64,000 nt of DNA from M55B157 sp965657825 (GTDB lineage Bacteria > Actinomycetota > Actinomycetes > S36-B12). The notes under the pieces are model-generated. The model saw nothing but the letters and a program-made list of their open reading frames with translations, had not been told where the DNA came from and did no database searches. This document shows, piece by piece, positions 34,439 to 42,651 of this stretch; within the stretch, counting starts at the first letter, position 1; each line of letters opens with the position of its first letter. The position numbers and the translations under genes were made by a program. The stretch is from assembly GCA_965657825.1 (NCBI GenBank), contig CBFHQG010000001.1:1-64000 (forward strand). The letters are read 5' to 3'.

Positions 34439-34702
34439 ATGGGCAAGCGCCGACCGGCGAGGCCGGCTCCCCGTCCACCGCGTCCCGACGCGATCGAGTC
34501 CCACGCCGACGGTGACTGGGTGGTGCGTCCCCTGACGGGCGCTTCGGCGACCAAGCCCTATCGGTGCCCGGGCTGCGACCAGATCATCACGCCCGCCACC
34601 CCGCACCTGGTGGCCTGGCCCGTGGATCGCGGGAGTGAGGAACGCCGCCACTGGCACACCCCCTGCTGGCGCGCTCGCGATCGCCGCGGACCGAGCCGAT
34701 GA
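34439..34702 (+). CDS. Small putative metal-binding protein (CxxC...HxxxC)
   Basis: An 87-residue basic, Pro/Arg-rich protein. The middle has a zinc-ribbon-like pattern: YRCPGCDQII, then HLVAWP, then HWHTPCW. GGGAGGGGG precedes the ATG. The stop overlaps the alpha/beta hydrolase start (ATGA), and that gene overlaps the SDR, forming a three-gene translationally coupled unit. Relatives in actinobacteria are conserved hypotheticals, sometimes labelled ATP/GTP-binding without support. Function is unknown. Confidence 0.7.
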   Translation: MGKRRPARPAPRPPRPDAIESHADGDWVVRPLTGASATKPYRCPGCDQIITPATPHLVAWPVDRGSEERRHWHTPCWRARDRRGPSR

Positions 34703-35466
34703 CGTCACAGGCGGGGCTGGAGATCCGAGCCGGAAGTGTGCTCCCTGCACGCCGGGAGCCGATGGTGCTGCGTACCGCGGATGGTCTGCGCCTCGTCGGT
34801 GAACTGGCTCTGCCCGTGGGCGGTGAACCGGTGGGCACCCTCGTGTGCGTTCATCCCCTGCCTACCCACGGCGGGATGATGGACAGCCACATTCTGCGCA
34901 AGGCCGCATGGCGACTTCCCGCGCTGGCCGGTATCGCGGTGCTGCGATTCAACACCCGCGGCACGACGTCGGCGGCCGGGACGAGTGAGGGGGCATTCGA
35001 CAGTGCCCGCGGGGAGGGCCAGGACCTCGCCGCGGCGATCGACGCGGTGGGCGAGCTGCCCGATCCGTGGCTGCTCGGCTGGTCCTTCGGAACCGACGTC
35101 GTGCTCAAGCATGGTGATGTCGATCCGGTCCGCGGTGCCATCCTGCTCTCGCCTCCCTTGCGGTTCACCGATGAGCAGGACCTGGCCTCCTGGACTGCCT
35201 CGGGCCGCCCCCTGGTGGCCCTTGTGCCCGAACTCGATGACTACCTTCGACCGGAGCAGGCGGTGTCCCGCTTCGCGTCGGTGCCGCAGGCTGAGGTGAT
35301 CGGCGTCGAGGGGGCCAAGCACCTGTGGGTCGGGGAGACCTACGTACGGGTCGTGCTCGATGAGATCGTTCGACGGATCAATCCGAGGGCGGCACCCCTG
35401 CCGACCCTCTGGACCGATAGGCAGGCGTCTGAACAGGGCGCCATGGAGAAGTGGAGTGACGTATGA
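34699..35466 (+). CDS. Alpha/beta hydrolase
   Basis: A 255-residue serine hydrolase. The nucleophile elbow is GWSFG with S129, the oxyanion region HPLPTHGGMM follows strand 3, and the catalytic His is in GAKHLWVGE. The acid may be the Asp in LVPELDDYL. The HPxPxxGGxMD segment resembles dienelactone-hydrolase-like or YcjY-like proteins; the substrate is unknown. It is coupled by ATGA overlaps to its neighbours. Confidence 0.8.
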   Translation: MTSQAGLEIRAGSVLPARREPMVLRTADGLRLVGELALPVGGEPVGTLVCVHPLPTHGGMMDSHILRKAAWRLPALAGIAVLRFNTRGTTSAAGTSEGAFDSARGEGQDLAAAIDAVGELPDPWLLGWSFGTDVVLKHGDVDPVRGAILLSPPLRFTDEQDLASWTASGRPLVALVPELDDYLRPEQAVSRFASVPQAEVIGVEGAKHLWVGETYVRVVLDEIVRRINPRAAPLPTLWTDRQASEQGAMEKWSDV

Positions 35467-36221
35467 GTTTCGACCTCACCGGACGGCGCGCGTTGGTGAC
35501 CGGTGCTTCGCGTGGCATCGGCCGTGCGATCGCGATCGCCTACGCCCAGGCAGGGGCCGACGTCGCAGTACTGGCGCGTAACGCGGAACTCCTCGACGAG
35601 GTGGTCGGGCAGATCGAGGGCCTGGGTCGTCGGGCGATCGCCTGCCCCGCCGATGTCCTCGATGATGATGCCCTCGTCGCTGCCGGTGCGCAGGCGGTGG
35701 AGTTCCTCGGTGGTCTCGATATCTTGGTGAACAACGCCGGAGGCAACTCCTTCTCGATACCGGTTGCCCAGATGCGGATGTCCGGTTGGTCCAAGACGCT
35801 CAAGCTCAACCTGGACTCCCTCGTCGTGCTCACCCAGTCCCTGCTCCCCGCCGTGATGGAGTCGCAGGGCTCGATCATCAATGTGTCCTCGGTGGTGGCG
35901 TTGCGTGGTGGACCCACGATGGCGCACTATGCAGCGGCCAAGGCAGCCGTCGTGTCCTTCACCCAGAGTCTGGCGCTGGAGACTGCCTGGGCGGGGGTTC
36001 GAGTGAATGCGCTGCTGCCCGGCTGGATCGACACTGATCTCACCGATTTCCTCCGGGTGAGCGACGAGGCGGAGGCCGGGGCGTTGAGTCGGGTACCGAT
36101 GTCGCGCTGGGGTCGTTCGGAGGAGATCGCCGAACCGGCGGTCTTCCTCGCTTCGTCGGCGTCTTCGTTCATGACCGGCCAGTCGCTCATCGTCGACGGT
36201 GGCCTGTCGGCGATGCCCTAG
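35463..36221 (+). CDS. Short-chain dehydrogenase/reductase
   Basis: A 252-residue classical SDR. The cofactor motif TGASRGIG is at 13-20, NNAG at 90-93, and the catalytic Ser142/143, Tyr156 and Lys160 are in place (VSSVVALRGGPTMAHYAAAK). It is FabG-like; given its setting it could act on a 3-ketoacyl-CoA, but this is inference. It is the last gene of the coupled zinc-ribbon/hydrolase/SDR unit. Confidence 0.85.
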   Translation: MSFDLTGRRALVTGASRGIGRAIAIAYAQAGADVAVLARNAELLDEVVGQIEGLGRRAIACPADVLDDDALVAAGAQAVEFLGGLDILVNNAGGNSFSIPVAQMRMSGWSKTLKLNLDSLVVLTQSLLPAVMESQGSIINVSSVVALRGGPTMAHYAAAKAAVVSFTQSLALETAWAGVRVNALLPGWIDTDLTDFLRVSDEAEAGALSRVPMSRWGRSEEIAEPAVFLASSASSFMTGQSLIVDGGLSAMP

Positions 36222-36230
36222 GGTGCCGCG

Positions 36231-38171
36231 CTACAGGTTGGCGGCGCGGCGGATCTCCTTGACGAACGCCTTCGTGCCCTCCCAGGTCGGGTGCACCCCG
36301 TCGGAGACGAAGAAGTCCGCCCGACCGGCTGACACCGCCGCCCAGTCGGCGATCACGGCGTTGGGGTAGTCGGGGACGACGGTGGCGATGACCTCGTTGT
36401 TCGGATCGGTCCACCGTCGGGGAACGTTGACGTTGACGACCACGACGCGTTCGCGGTCGGAGAGGGTGTCCAGCATCGCGCGCAGTTGATCCTCGGTCAC
36501 GATGCCGTTGGTGCCGGTATGAAGGACGACGGTCGGGGCGAGCAGATCGGCGGCGGCCAAGGCCTCGACGCGTTCGAGGACCCCGGAGGCCTGGCGGCTG
36601 ACCTCGGCGTCGACGGAGGTCTTCTTGACCTTGTCCTGGAGGTGTCCGGCCACGCCGAGCATCACCGAGTCACCGATCGCAGTCAGGATGCCGTTGGCGT
36701 TCTGCGGCGGCCCAGCATCGACGGTCGGGCTCGGCTCCACCGTGGGCACCGCTGATGGACTCGCCGAGGGGGAGACGCTCGGATCATTCGTCGGACTCGG
36801 CCGCGGAGTCGCATCGATGAGGATGCTCGTCGGCCCTCCGTCATCGATACCGATGGCCGCGGCGACGTCGGGGGCCAACTGCGCCTCGGTGGTGGGGGCG
36901 GTGGCCAGGCCGGCTCCGGTGAGCGCGATCGCGGCGATCCCGACTCCGCTACCGACCAGAACCCGCTGGGTCAGGTGCGCGCGTTCCTCGTCGGGAGCTC
37001 CGCGCCACTCATCGATGAACCGTTTGATCGCCCCACGGCGGATGGGCATCTCCACGAACCGGTAGGACAACTCCGCGATGCCGAAGGTCAGCCCGAAGCG
37101 CAGGATCAGCAGGGGCAGCCCGTCGAGTCCGATGTCCAGGTCGGGCCGCGTGACCATGAACACCGGCCAGTGCCACAGGTACAGACCGTAGGAGCGCTGG
37201 CCGATGTAGCGCCAGGGTTGGGTGCCGAGCATCGCCCCGAAGGGAGAGCCCGGGTGACTGGCCATCGCGACCAGCACCGCGACGAGCAGGGCGAACAGCA
37301 GGAAGCCACCGCGGTACAGCCATCCGTCGAACTCGCCCACCTGCCAGAACACCCAGATGACGGCGACGAGGGAGGTGAAACCGATGGCGGTGAGCAGGAT
37401 CTTGGCGCCGGGGACCAGGCGGGTCGGCAGTCGCCCTGGGCGCCAGACCGTAGCGAGTGCGGCTCCGATGAGCAGGCCCATGATGTGGCTGTCGGTGCCG
37501 AAGTAGGCGCGGCTGGGATCAGCGAGGTCGGGGAATCCGTTGGTGATCGACAGGACCGCCATCCACACTGTCGAGGCGATCGCGCCGACGAGGGCGGTGA
37601 TGAGGACCGCCCGTCGCTTGCCCAACTTCAAGGCCACGAGGGTGATCGCCGGCCAGATCAGGTAGAACTGCTCCTCGATGGACAGGGACCACAGGTGCTT
37701 GAGCAGGGGTGGTCGCCCGATGAACTCGAAGTAGGACTGGTCGGCGACGATGTACCACCAGTTATTCACGTAGAACAGTGAGGCGATGGCATCGGTGCGG
37801 AAGGCCGGGGCGGCGTCGCGGTAGAAGAACGCGGCCGCGACCCCGACGACCGCCAGCATCAGCAGCAGTGCCGGCAGCAGGCGCCGAGCGCGACGGATGT
37901 AGAAGGTCTTGAAGTCGATTCGGCCCCGGCGATCGAACTCCTCCAGGATCAAGGAGGTGATGAGGAAGCCGGACAGCACGAAGAACACGTCGACACCCAG
38001 GAAGCCACCGGGCATCCAGGGCAGATCGGCGTGGTAGAGCATCACGCCCAGGACGGCGAGGGCGCGGATCCCGTCCAGGCCGGGCAGATAGCCCATCTCG
38101 CCCTTGCGGCGCCCCTTATCGAGGTTCCAGGGGACGTCACGGGATGCAGCGGCCGTGCTACTGCTCGCCAC
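36231..38171 (-). CDS. Membrane acyltransferase of the OafA/YrhL type with C-terminal SGNH domain
   Basis: A 646-residue protein. An acyltransferase-3 domain with about ten membrane helices (about 25-400, starting YLPGLDGIRALAVLGVMLYH with the conserved His; RRARRLLPALL; SIEEQFYL) is followed by a Ser/Pro-rich linker and an extracytoplasmic SGNH-like domain with GDSVMLG, TGTNG and DGVHP (Ser, Asn, Asp-His). Such proteins O-acetylate cell-surface glycans or peptidoglycan. A GTG start at 38171 is used; ATG 38096 would also keep the whole first helix. A TACCAT hexamer on the minus strand (38251-38246) may be its promoter. Confidence 0.85.
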   Translation of the reverse strand: MASSSTAAASRDVPWNLDKGRRKGEMGYLPGLDGIRALAVLGVMLYHADLPWMPGGFLGVDVFFVLSGFLITSLILEEFDRRGRIDFKTFYIRRARRLLPALLLMLAVVGVAAAFFYRDAAPAFRTDAIASLFYVNNWWYIVADQSYFEFIGRPPLLKHLWSLSIEEQFYLIWPAITLVALKLGKRRAVLITALVGAIASTVWMAVLSITNGFPDLADPSRAYFGTDSHIMGLLIGAALATVWRPGRLPTRLVPGAKILLTAIGFTSLVAVIWVFWQVGEFDGWLYRGGFLLFALLVAVLVAMASHPGSPFGAMLGTQPWRYIGQRSYGLYLWHWPVFMVTRPDLDIGLDGLPLLILRFGLTFGIAELSYRFVEMPIRRGAIKRFIDEWRGAPDEERAHLTQRVLVGSGVGIAAIALTGAGLATAPTTEAQLAPDVAAAIGIDDGGPTSILIDATPRPSPTNDPSVSPSASPSAVPTVEPSPTVDAGPPQNANGILTAIGDSVMLGVAGHLQDKVKKTSVDAEVSRQASGVLERVEALAAADLLAPTVVLHTGTNGIVTEDQLRAMLDTLSDRERVVVVNVNVPRRWTDPNNEVIATVVPDYPNAVIADWAAVSAGRADFFVSDGVHPTWEGTKAFVKEIRRAANL

Positions 38172-38269
38172 GCATCCTCCAGGCGGTTACCGATGGGTCA
38201 AGGTGCAGAACGATTCGACGGCGCGCACCGTCGAGTGGTTCCGCCCCATGGTACGGCCCGACCTGGGGT

Positions 38270-39610
38270 CTATGCGCCGGCGAAACGCGTGATCTTCGGC
38301 AGGAGGGCGGCCCTCTTGGCCTCATCGCGCACGCCCAGGCCGGGTTCCGGTGCCAGGCAGAGGACGCCCACCTTGCCCTGGTGGAGGTTGTGGTGGACCT
38401 CCAAGGTGGCCTCGCCGACCTGCTCGAGCGGGAACGTCTGGGACAGCGTGGGGTGGATCAGGCCGCGATCGATCAACCGGTTGGCCTCGTAGGCCTCGCG
38501 GTAGTTGGCGAAATGGGAGCCCACGATGCGCTTGAGGTTCATCCACAGGTAGCGGTTGTCGTATTCGTGCATGAAACCGGAGGTCGAGGCGCAGGTGACG
38601 ATGGAACCCCCCTTGCGGGTGACGTAGACGCTGGCTCCGAAGGTCTCGCGCCCAGGATGCTCGAAGACGATGTCGACGTCGTCCCCTCCGGTGAGTTCGC
38701 GGATGCGGTTGCCGAAGCGCTTCCACTCGGCGGGGTCCTGGGTGGCCTCGTCCTTCCAGAATCGGTAGTCCTCAGCCTTGCGGTCGATGATGAGCTCTGC
38801 ACCCATCGCCCGGCACAGATCGGCCTTCTCGGGGCTGGACACGACGCAGACTGGAATCGCTCCGCCGTTGACCGCGTACTGGGTGGCGTAGGACCCAAGG
38901 CCACCGGATGCTCCCCAGATGAGGACGACATCGCCCTGTTTCATATTGCCGCCATGGCCGGACACCAGTTGCCGGTAGGCCGTGGAGTTCACCAGTCCCG
39001 GCGCTGCCGCCTCCTCCCAGGTCAGGTGGGCCGGCTTGCGCAGCAACTGGTTGGACTTCACCAGGGCGATGTCGGCCAGGCCGCCGAAGTTCGTCTCGAA
39101 TCCCCAGATGCGCTGCTCGGGGTCCATCATGGTGTCGTCATGCCCGAGGGGGCTTTCCAATTCGACGCTCAAGCAGTGCGCGACGACCTCGTCACCGGGC
39201 TTCCAGGCGTTGACGCCCGGGCCGGTGCGCAGCACGATGCCGGCCGCGTCGGACCCCACGATGTGGTAGGGCAGGTCGTGTCGTTTGGCGAGGTCGTGGG
39301 TGCGGCCGTAGCGGTTCAAGAACCCGAAGGTCGAGACGGGTTCGAAGATCGAGGTCCAGACGGTGTTGTAGTTGATGCTCGAGGCCATGACCGCGATCAG
39401 CGCCTCGCCGGGACCGAGTTCGGGAACCGGAACCTCGTCGATGTGCAGGGAGCGCCGGGGGTCCTTGTCCCAGGTGGACAACCCCTCGAACATATCCACC
39501 TCATCGGCGTGCACGGTGGCAGCCCGGTAGGCCTCCGGCAGGGGGAGGGCGGCGATATCCGCGGCCTCGGCCCCCTCGAGCGCGGCGTACAGGTCAGCGG
39601 ACGTGGTCAT
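38270..39610 (-). CDS. ccrA: Crotonyl-CoA carboxylase/reductase
   Basis: A 446-residue medium-chain reductase that turns crotonyl-CoA, CO2 and NADPH into (2S)-ethylmalonyl-CoA, the key step of the ethylmalonyl-CoA pathway. The N-terminal DLYAALEGAEAADIAALPLPE extension is specific to the family. All four CO2-binding residues known from the Kitasatospora enzyme (N81, F170, E171, H365) are present one position later: N82, F171, E172 and H366. The NADPH motif IWGASGGLGS is at 231-240. The promoter holds a perfect 16-bp palindrome. The start is a conventional ATG with GAAGGGACC upstream. Confidence 0.97.
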   Translation of the reverse strand: MTTSADLYAALEGAEAADIAALPLPEAYRAATVHADEVDMFEGLSTWDKDPRRSLHIDEVPVPELGPGEALIAVMASSINYNTVWTSIFEPVSTFGFLNRYGRTHDLAKRHDLPYHIVGSDAAGIVLRTGPGVNAWKPGDEVVAHCLSVELESPLGHDDTMMDPEQRIWGFETNFGGLADIALVKSNQLLRKPAHLTWEEAAAPGLVNSTAYRQLVSGHGGNMKQGDVVLIWGASGGLGSYATQYAVNGGAIPVCVVSSPEKADLCRAMGAELIIDRKAEDYRFWKDEATQDPAEWKRFGNRIRELTGGDDVDIVFEHPGRETFGASVYVTRKGGSIVTCASTSGFMHEYDNRYLWMNLKRIVGSHFANYREAYEANRLIDRGLIHPTLSQTFPLEQVGEATLEVHHNLHQGKVGVLCLAPEPGLGVRDEAKRAALLPKITRFAGA

Positions 39611-39642
39611 GGCAGGTCCCTTCGCGTCAGCTCGCGATCAGC

Positions 39643-39658
39643 GTGAACGATCGTTCAC
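39643..39658 (-). promoter_or_regulatory. Perfect 16-bp palindromic operator in the ccrA promoter
   Basis: GTGAACGATCGTTCAC, with a dyad typical of TetR-family sites. It lies just downstream of TAGACT (39673-39668) at about +3 to +18 of the inferred start. Fourteen of its 16 bases recur at the start of ecm. The regulator gene is not in the window. Confidence 0.75.
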
Positions 39659-39667
39659 ACCTGCACA

Positions 39668-39673
39668 AGTCTA
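39668..39673 (-). promoter_or_regulatory. -10 hexamer (TAGACT) for ccrA
   Basis: Minus-strand hexamer ending 9 nt before the palindromic operator; predicts a leader of about 50 nt. The -35 is not clear. Confidence 0.4.
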
Positions 39674-39691
39674 GCCGCAGTGACCCGTGCC

Positions 39692-39880
39692 TCACCAGGT
39701 GAGATAGCCCTCTGCCCGCGCGACGTACAAACCGGTCACGACGAGCCCGAGCAGGATCGTGATCACGATGAGTCGGGTGATCTTGCGGATGATGCCGAAC
39801 ACCAGCAGGGCCAGGAGGGCGATCCCGGCAATCAGCAGGATGGGGGTGTCCAACGGAGAGGTGATCGAGTCCACCCGCAT
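39692..39880 (-). CDS. Small two-helix membrane protein
   Basis: A 62-residue protein, almost entirely two hydrophobic helices (ILLIAGIALLALLVFGII and LIVITILLGLVVTGLYVA) joined by a short basic turn (RKITR). ATG 39880 is 4 nt past the epimerase stop, so it is probably cotranscribed with it. Function is unknown. Confidence 0.55.
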   Translation of the reverse strand: MRVDSITSPLDTPILLIAGIALLALLVFGIIRKITRLIVITILLGLVVTGLYVARAEGYLTW

Positions 39881-39884
39881 CACC

Positions 39885-40316
39885 CTAGTGCGAGGTGGGG
39901 CCGGGTTCGACGAGTTCGACGAGCACCCCGCCGGCGTCCTTGGGGTGGATGAAGTTGACGCGTGACCCCGCCGTGCCCGACTTCGGGGTGTCATACAGCA
40001 GCCGCACTCCCTTGTCGCGCAGGTGCTGTGTCGCCTCGTCGATGTCGGTCACGCGGTAGGCCACCTGCTGGATGCCCGGTCCGGACCGGTCGAGGAACTT
40101 ACCGATCGTGGTGTCGGGGGACAGCGGAGCGAGCAGCTGGATGCAGGAGCCGGAATAGCCGACGGCGAGCATGGCCTCGCGCACTCCCTGCTCCTCGTTG
40201 ACCTCCTCGTGCACCACCTGCATACCGAAGGTGCGCGCGTAGTAGTCCTTGGCTTCATCGAGGTCGGGTACCGCGATCCCGACGTGATCGATGTGGGTGA
40301 ACAGACCTGATGCCAT
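39885..40316 (-). CDS. mce: Methylmalonyl/ethylmalonyl-CoA epimerase
   Basis: A 143-residue vicinal-oxygen-chelate protein that interconverts 2R and 2S acyl-CoA epimers, linking Ccr (2S product) to Ecm (2R substrate). Segments HIDHVGIAVPDLDEA, CIQLLAPL and the final GGVLVELVEP supply metal ligands. The ligand that is His in GLHH-type epimerases falls in GPGIQQVAY and is Gln here. GGAGG lies before the ATG. It is adjacent to and divergent from the thiolase, the same arrangement I recall in mycobacteria. Confidence 0.92.
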   Translation of the reverse strand: MASGLFTHIDHVGIAVPDLDEAKDYYARTFGMQVVHEEVNEEQGVREAMLAVGYSGSCIQLLAPLSPDTTIGKFLDRSGPGIQQVAYRVTDIDEATQHLRDKGVRLLYDTPKSGTAGSRVNFIHPKDAGGVLVELVEPGPTSH

Positions 40317-40434
40317 CGACGGCCTCCTTCGGGTGGCGGGGGTGCACCCTCGCTAGGGTGGCGCCCATCGTGGCAAAGCGCCATCTCAGGCTGATCGCCA
40401 GGCTCCACGGCCAGGCCCATCGGGAGGTCATGAC

Positions 40435-41649
40435 ATGTCGGAAACCTCGGAAACCTCGCAGTCCACGGACTCGACGAGCGTGATCGTGTCCGGAGCGCGC
40501 ACCCCCATGGGTCGACTGCTCGGCTCGCTGAAGGGGATGAGCGCGGCCGACCTCGGTGGCGTCGCGATCGCGGCGGCCCTCCAGCGCTCGGGTGTGCGTC
40601 CTGATCAGGTGGACTACGTGATCATGGGTCAGGTCATTCAAGCCGGTGCAGGTCAGAATGCGACCCGGGTGGCGGCGACGCAGGCCGGTATCGGCATGGA
40701 TGTCCCATCGATGACCATCAACAAGGTGTGCCTGTCGGGCCTCGATGCGATCGCGCTGGCCGACCAACTCATCCGAGCCGGCGAATTCGACATCGTCGTT
40801 GCCGGTGGCATGGAGTCGATGACCCAGGCCCCGCATCTGCTCTTGGGCTCACGAGAGGGCGTGAAGTTCGGGGACTGGACGATGGTCGATGCGATGGCCC
40901 ACGATGCCCTGCGATGCAGTTTCGACCTGTGTGCGATGGGTGAGGCGACCGAGAAATTCAATTCCCGCTACACCTTCACCCGCGAGGATCAAGACGCCTT
41001 CGCTGCTCGCTCGCACCAGCGTGCTGCAGAGGCGACGAAGAACGGCGTGTTCGACGCCGAGATCACCCCGGTGATGATCCCCCAGCGCAAGGGTGACCCG
41101 ATCGAGTTCACCACCGATGAGGGGATTCGTGCCGACACCACCGCCCAGAGCCTGGCTGGTTTGCGCCCAGCCTTCGCCAAGGACGGCACGATCACGGCGG
41201 GTAATGCCTCGCAGATCTCCGACGGTGCCGCAGCGGTCGTGGTCATGAGCAAGTCCAAGGCGAGCGAGCTCGGCCTGTCGTGGTTGGCCGAGATCGGAGC
41301 TCACGGGGTTGTGGCCGGTCCGGACGCCTCACTGCACGAGCAGCCGTCACAGGCGATCCGCAAGGCGTGCCGGAAGCAGGGCGTCGAGGTCTCCGATCTG
41401 GACCTGATCGAGATCAACGAGGCTTTCGCTGCCGTGGGACTGGCGTCCATGCAGGCCCTCGGGGTCGACGAGGAGATCGTCAACGTCAACGGCGGGGCCA
41501 TCGCGCTCGGCCACCCGGTGGGGATGTCGGGGGCGCGCATCGTGTTGCACCTGGCTCTGGAACTCGCTCGTCGCGGTGGTGGCCTCGGGGCGGCGGCCCT
41601 GTGCGGTGGCGGTGGTCAGGGCGATGCCCTGATCCTGCGAGTTCCCTAG
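40435..41649 (+). CDS. Acetyl-CoA C-acetyltransferase (thiolase)
   Basis: A 404-residue biosynthetic-type thiolase condensing two acetyl-CoA to acetoacetyl-CoA. The acyl-binding cysteine is C99 (NKVCLSGLDAI), the active His is in GGAIALGHPVGMSG, NEAFAAV is conserved, and the second cysteine is in AALCGGGGQGDA. GGGAGGTC precedes the ATG. It is the entry enzyme of the ethylmalonyl-CoA route and of polyhydroxybutyrate synthesis; no PHB synthase is in the window. Confidence 0.95.
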   Translation: MSETSETSQSTDSTSVIVSGARTPMGRLLGSLKGMSAADLGGVAIAAALQRSGVRPDQVDYVIMGQVIQAGAGQNATRVAATQAGIGMDVPSMTINKVCLSGLDAIALADQLIRAGEFDIVVAGGMESMTQAPHLLLGSREGVKFGDWTMVDAMAHDALRCSFDLCAMGEATEKFNSRYTFTREDQDAFAARSHQRAAEATKNGVFDAEITPVMIPQRKGDPIEFTTDEGIRADTTAQSLAGLRPAFAKDGTITAGNASQISDGAAAVVVMSKSKASELGLSWLAEIGAHGVVAGPDASLHEQPSQAIRKACRKQGVEVSDLDLIEINEAFAAVGLASMQALGVDEEIVNVNGGAIALGHPVGMSGARIVLHLALELARRGGGLGAAALCGGGGQGDALILRVP

Positions 41650-41655
41650 GCGACG

Positions 41656-42651
41656 GTGATGGGCGGAGGTTCCTCGACGGACGTGGCGGAGCTGATCGCC
41701 GCGGTCCGAACCGGCGATCCCCGAGCCATCGCGCGGGTGATCTCCTGGGTCGAGGATGACTCGCCCCGGCTTCCCGAGGCGATGGCGCTGCTGGTGCAGG
41801 AACCTCGGCAGGCACACGTCATCGGCATCACCGGTCCACCCGGAGTGGGCAAGTCCACGATGACCTCCGCGCTCGTCGCTGCAGCGCGCGCCCGAGGCGA
41901 ACGCGTCGGGGTGATCGCGGTCGATCCCTCCTCTCCGTTCTCCGGTGGCGCCCTGCTCGGTGACCGCATCCGCATGGGCGAGCACGCCACTGATCCGGGG
42001 GTGTTCATTCGCTCGATGGCCTCGCGAGGTCATCTCGGTGGACTGGCCGCGACCACCCCCCAGGTGGTGCGCATCCTCGAGGCCGCCGACTGTGCGGTGG
42101 TGATCGTGGAGACCGTCGGTGTCGGGCAGTCCGAGATCGAGGTGGCGGCGGCTGCGGATACGACCCTGGTGCTGCTGGCACCGGGTATGGGCGACGGGAT
42201 CCAGGCAGCCAAGGCGGGTGTGATGGAGATCGGCGATGTCGTGTGCGTGAACAAGGCCGACCGTGACGGTGCCGATGCCAGTGCGCGCGAGTTGCGGAAC
42301 ATGCTCGCGTTGTCCGAACGCGCAGAGGGGGAGTGGATCCCTCCCGTCGTGACCGCGGTGGCGTCCCGCGGAGAGATCGACGACGTGCGTGCCGCAATGG
42401 ATGCCCACCGCGACTGGTTGGCTGAATCCGGGGTCGGGATCCGACGCAGGCATGAGCGGAGGGTGGCCGAGATCAGCGCCGTCGCACTCGCCCGGGTTCG
42501 ACAGCGCCTGGCAGGTTCGGATGCGAGCCTCGTCGCCGAGATCGCCGAGCGGATCGCCGATCCCTTCGCTGCCGCTACCGAGGTGCTGGAGAGCCTGGGT
42601 CTTCGGGCCAGAGACCTCGGGGACAGCGGTGGTGCCAAGATAGAGCCGTGA
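41656..42651 (+). CDS. meaB: MeaB-type GTPase, chaperone of B12-dependent acyl-CoA mutases
   Basis: A 331-residue G3E-family GTPase that loads and protects adenosylcobalamin in methylmalonyl-CoA or ethylmalonyl-CoA mutase. Walker A is GPPGVGKS at 60-67. The DPSSPFSGGALLGDRIRM, ETVGVGQSE and NKAD motifs are intact. A GTG at 41656 or ATG at 41659 starts it, 6-9 nt past the thiolase stop. The gene after it overlaps its stop by GTGA. The client is probably Ecm, and a methylmalonyl-CoA mutase elsewhere. Confidence 0.94.
   Translation: MMGGGSSTDVAELIAAVRTGDPRAIARVISWVEDDSPRLPEAMALLVQEPRQAHVIGITGPPGVGKSTMTSALVAAARARGERVGVIAVDPSSPFSGGALLGDRIRMGEHATDPGVFIRSMASRGHLGGLAATTPQVVRILEAADCAVVIVETVGVGQSEIEVAAAADTTLVLLAPGMGDGIQAAKAGVMEIGDVVCVNKADRDGADASARELRNMLALSERAEGEWIPPVVTAVASRGEIDDVRAAMDAHRDWLAESGVGIRRRHERRVAEISAVALARVRQRLAGSDASLVAEIAERIADPFAAATEVLESLGLRARDLGDSGGAKIEP

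Noticed and set aside
38144..39646. 500-codon open frame opposite ccrA
   Set aside because: Antisense shadow of a clearly identified gene; low-complexity Gly/Val/Asp-rich translation.
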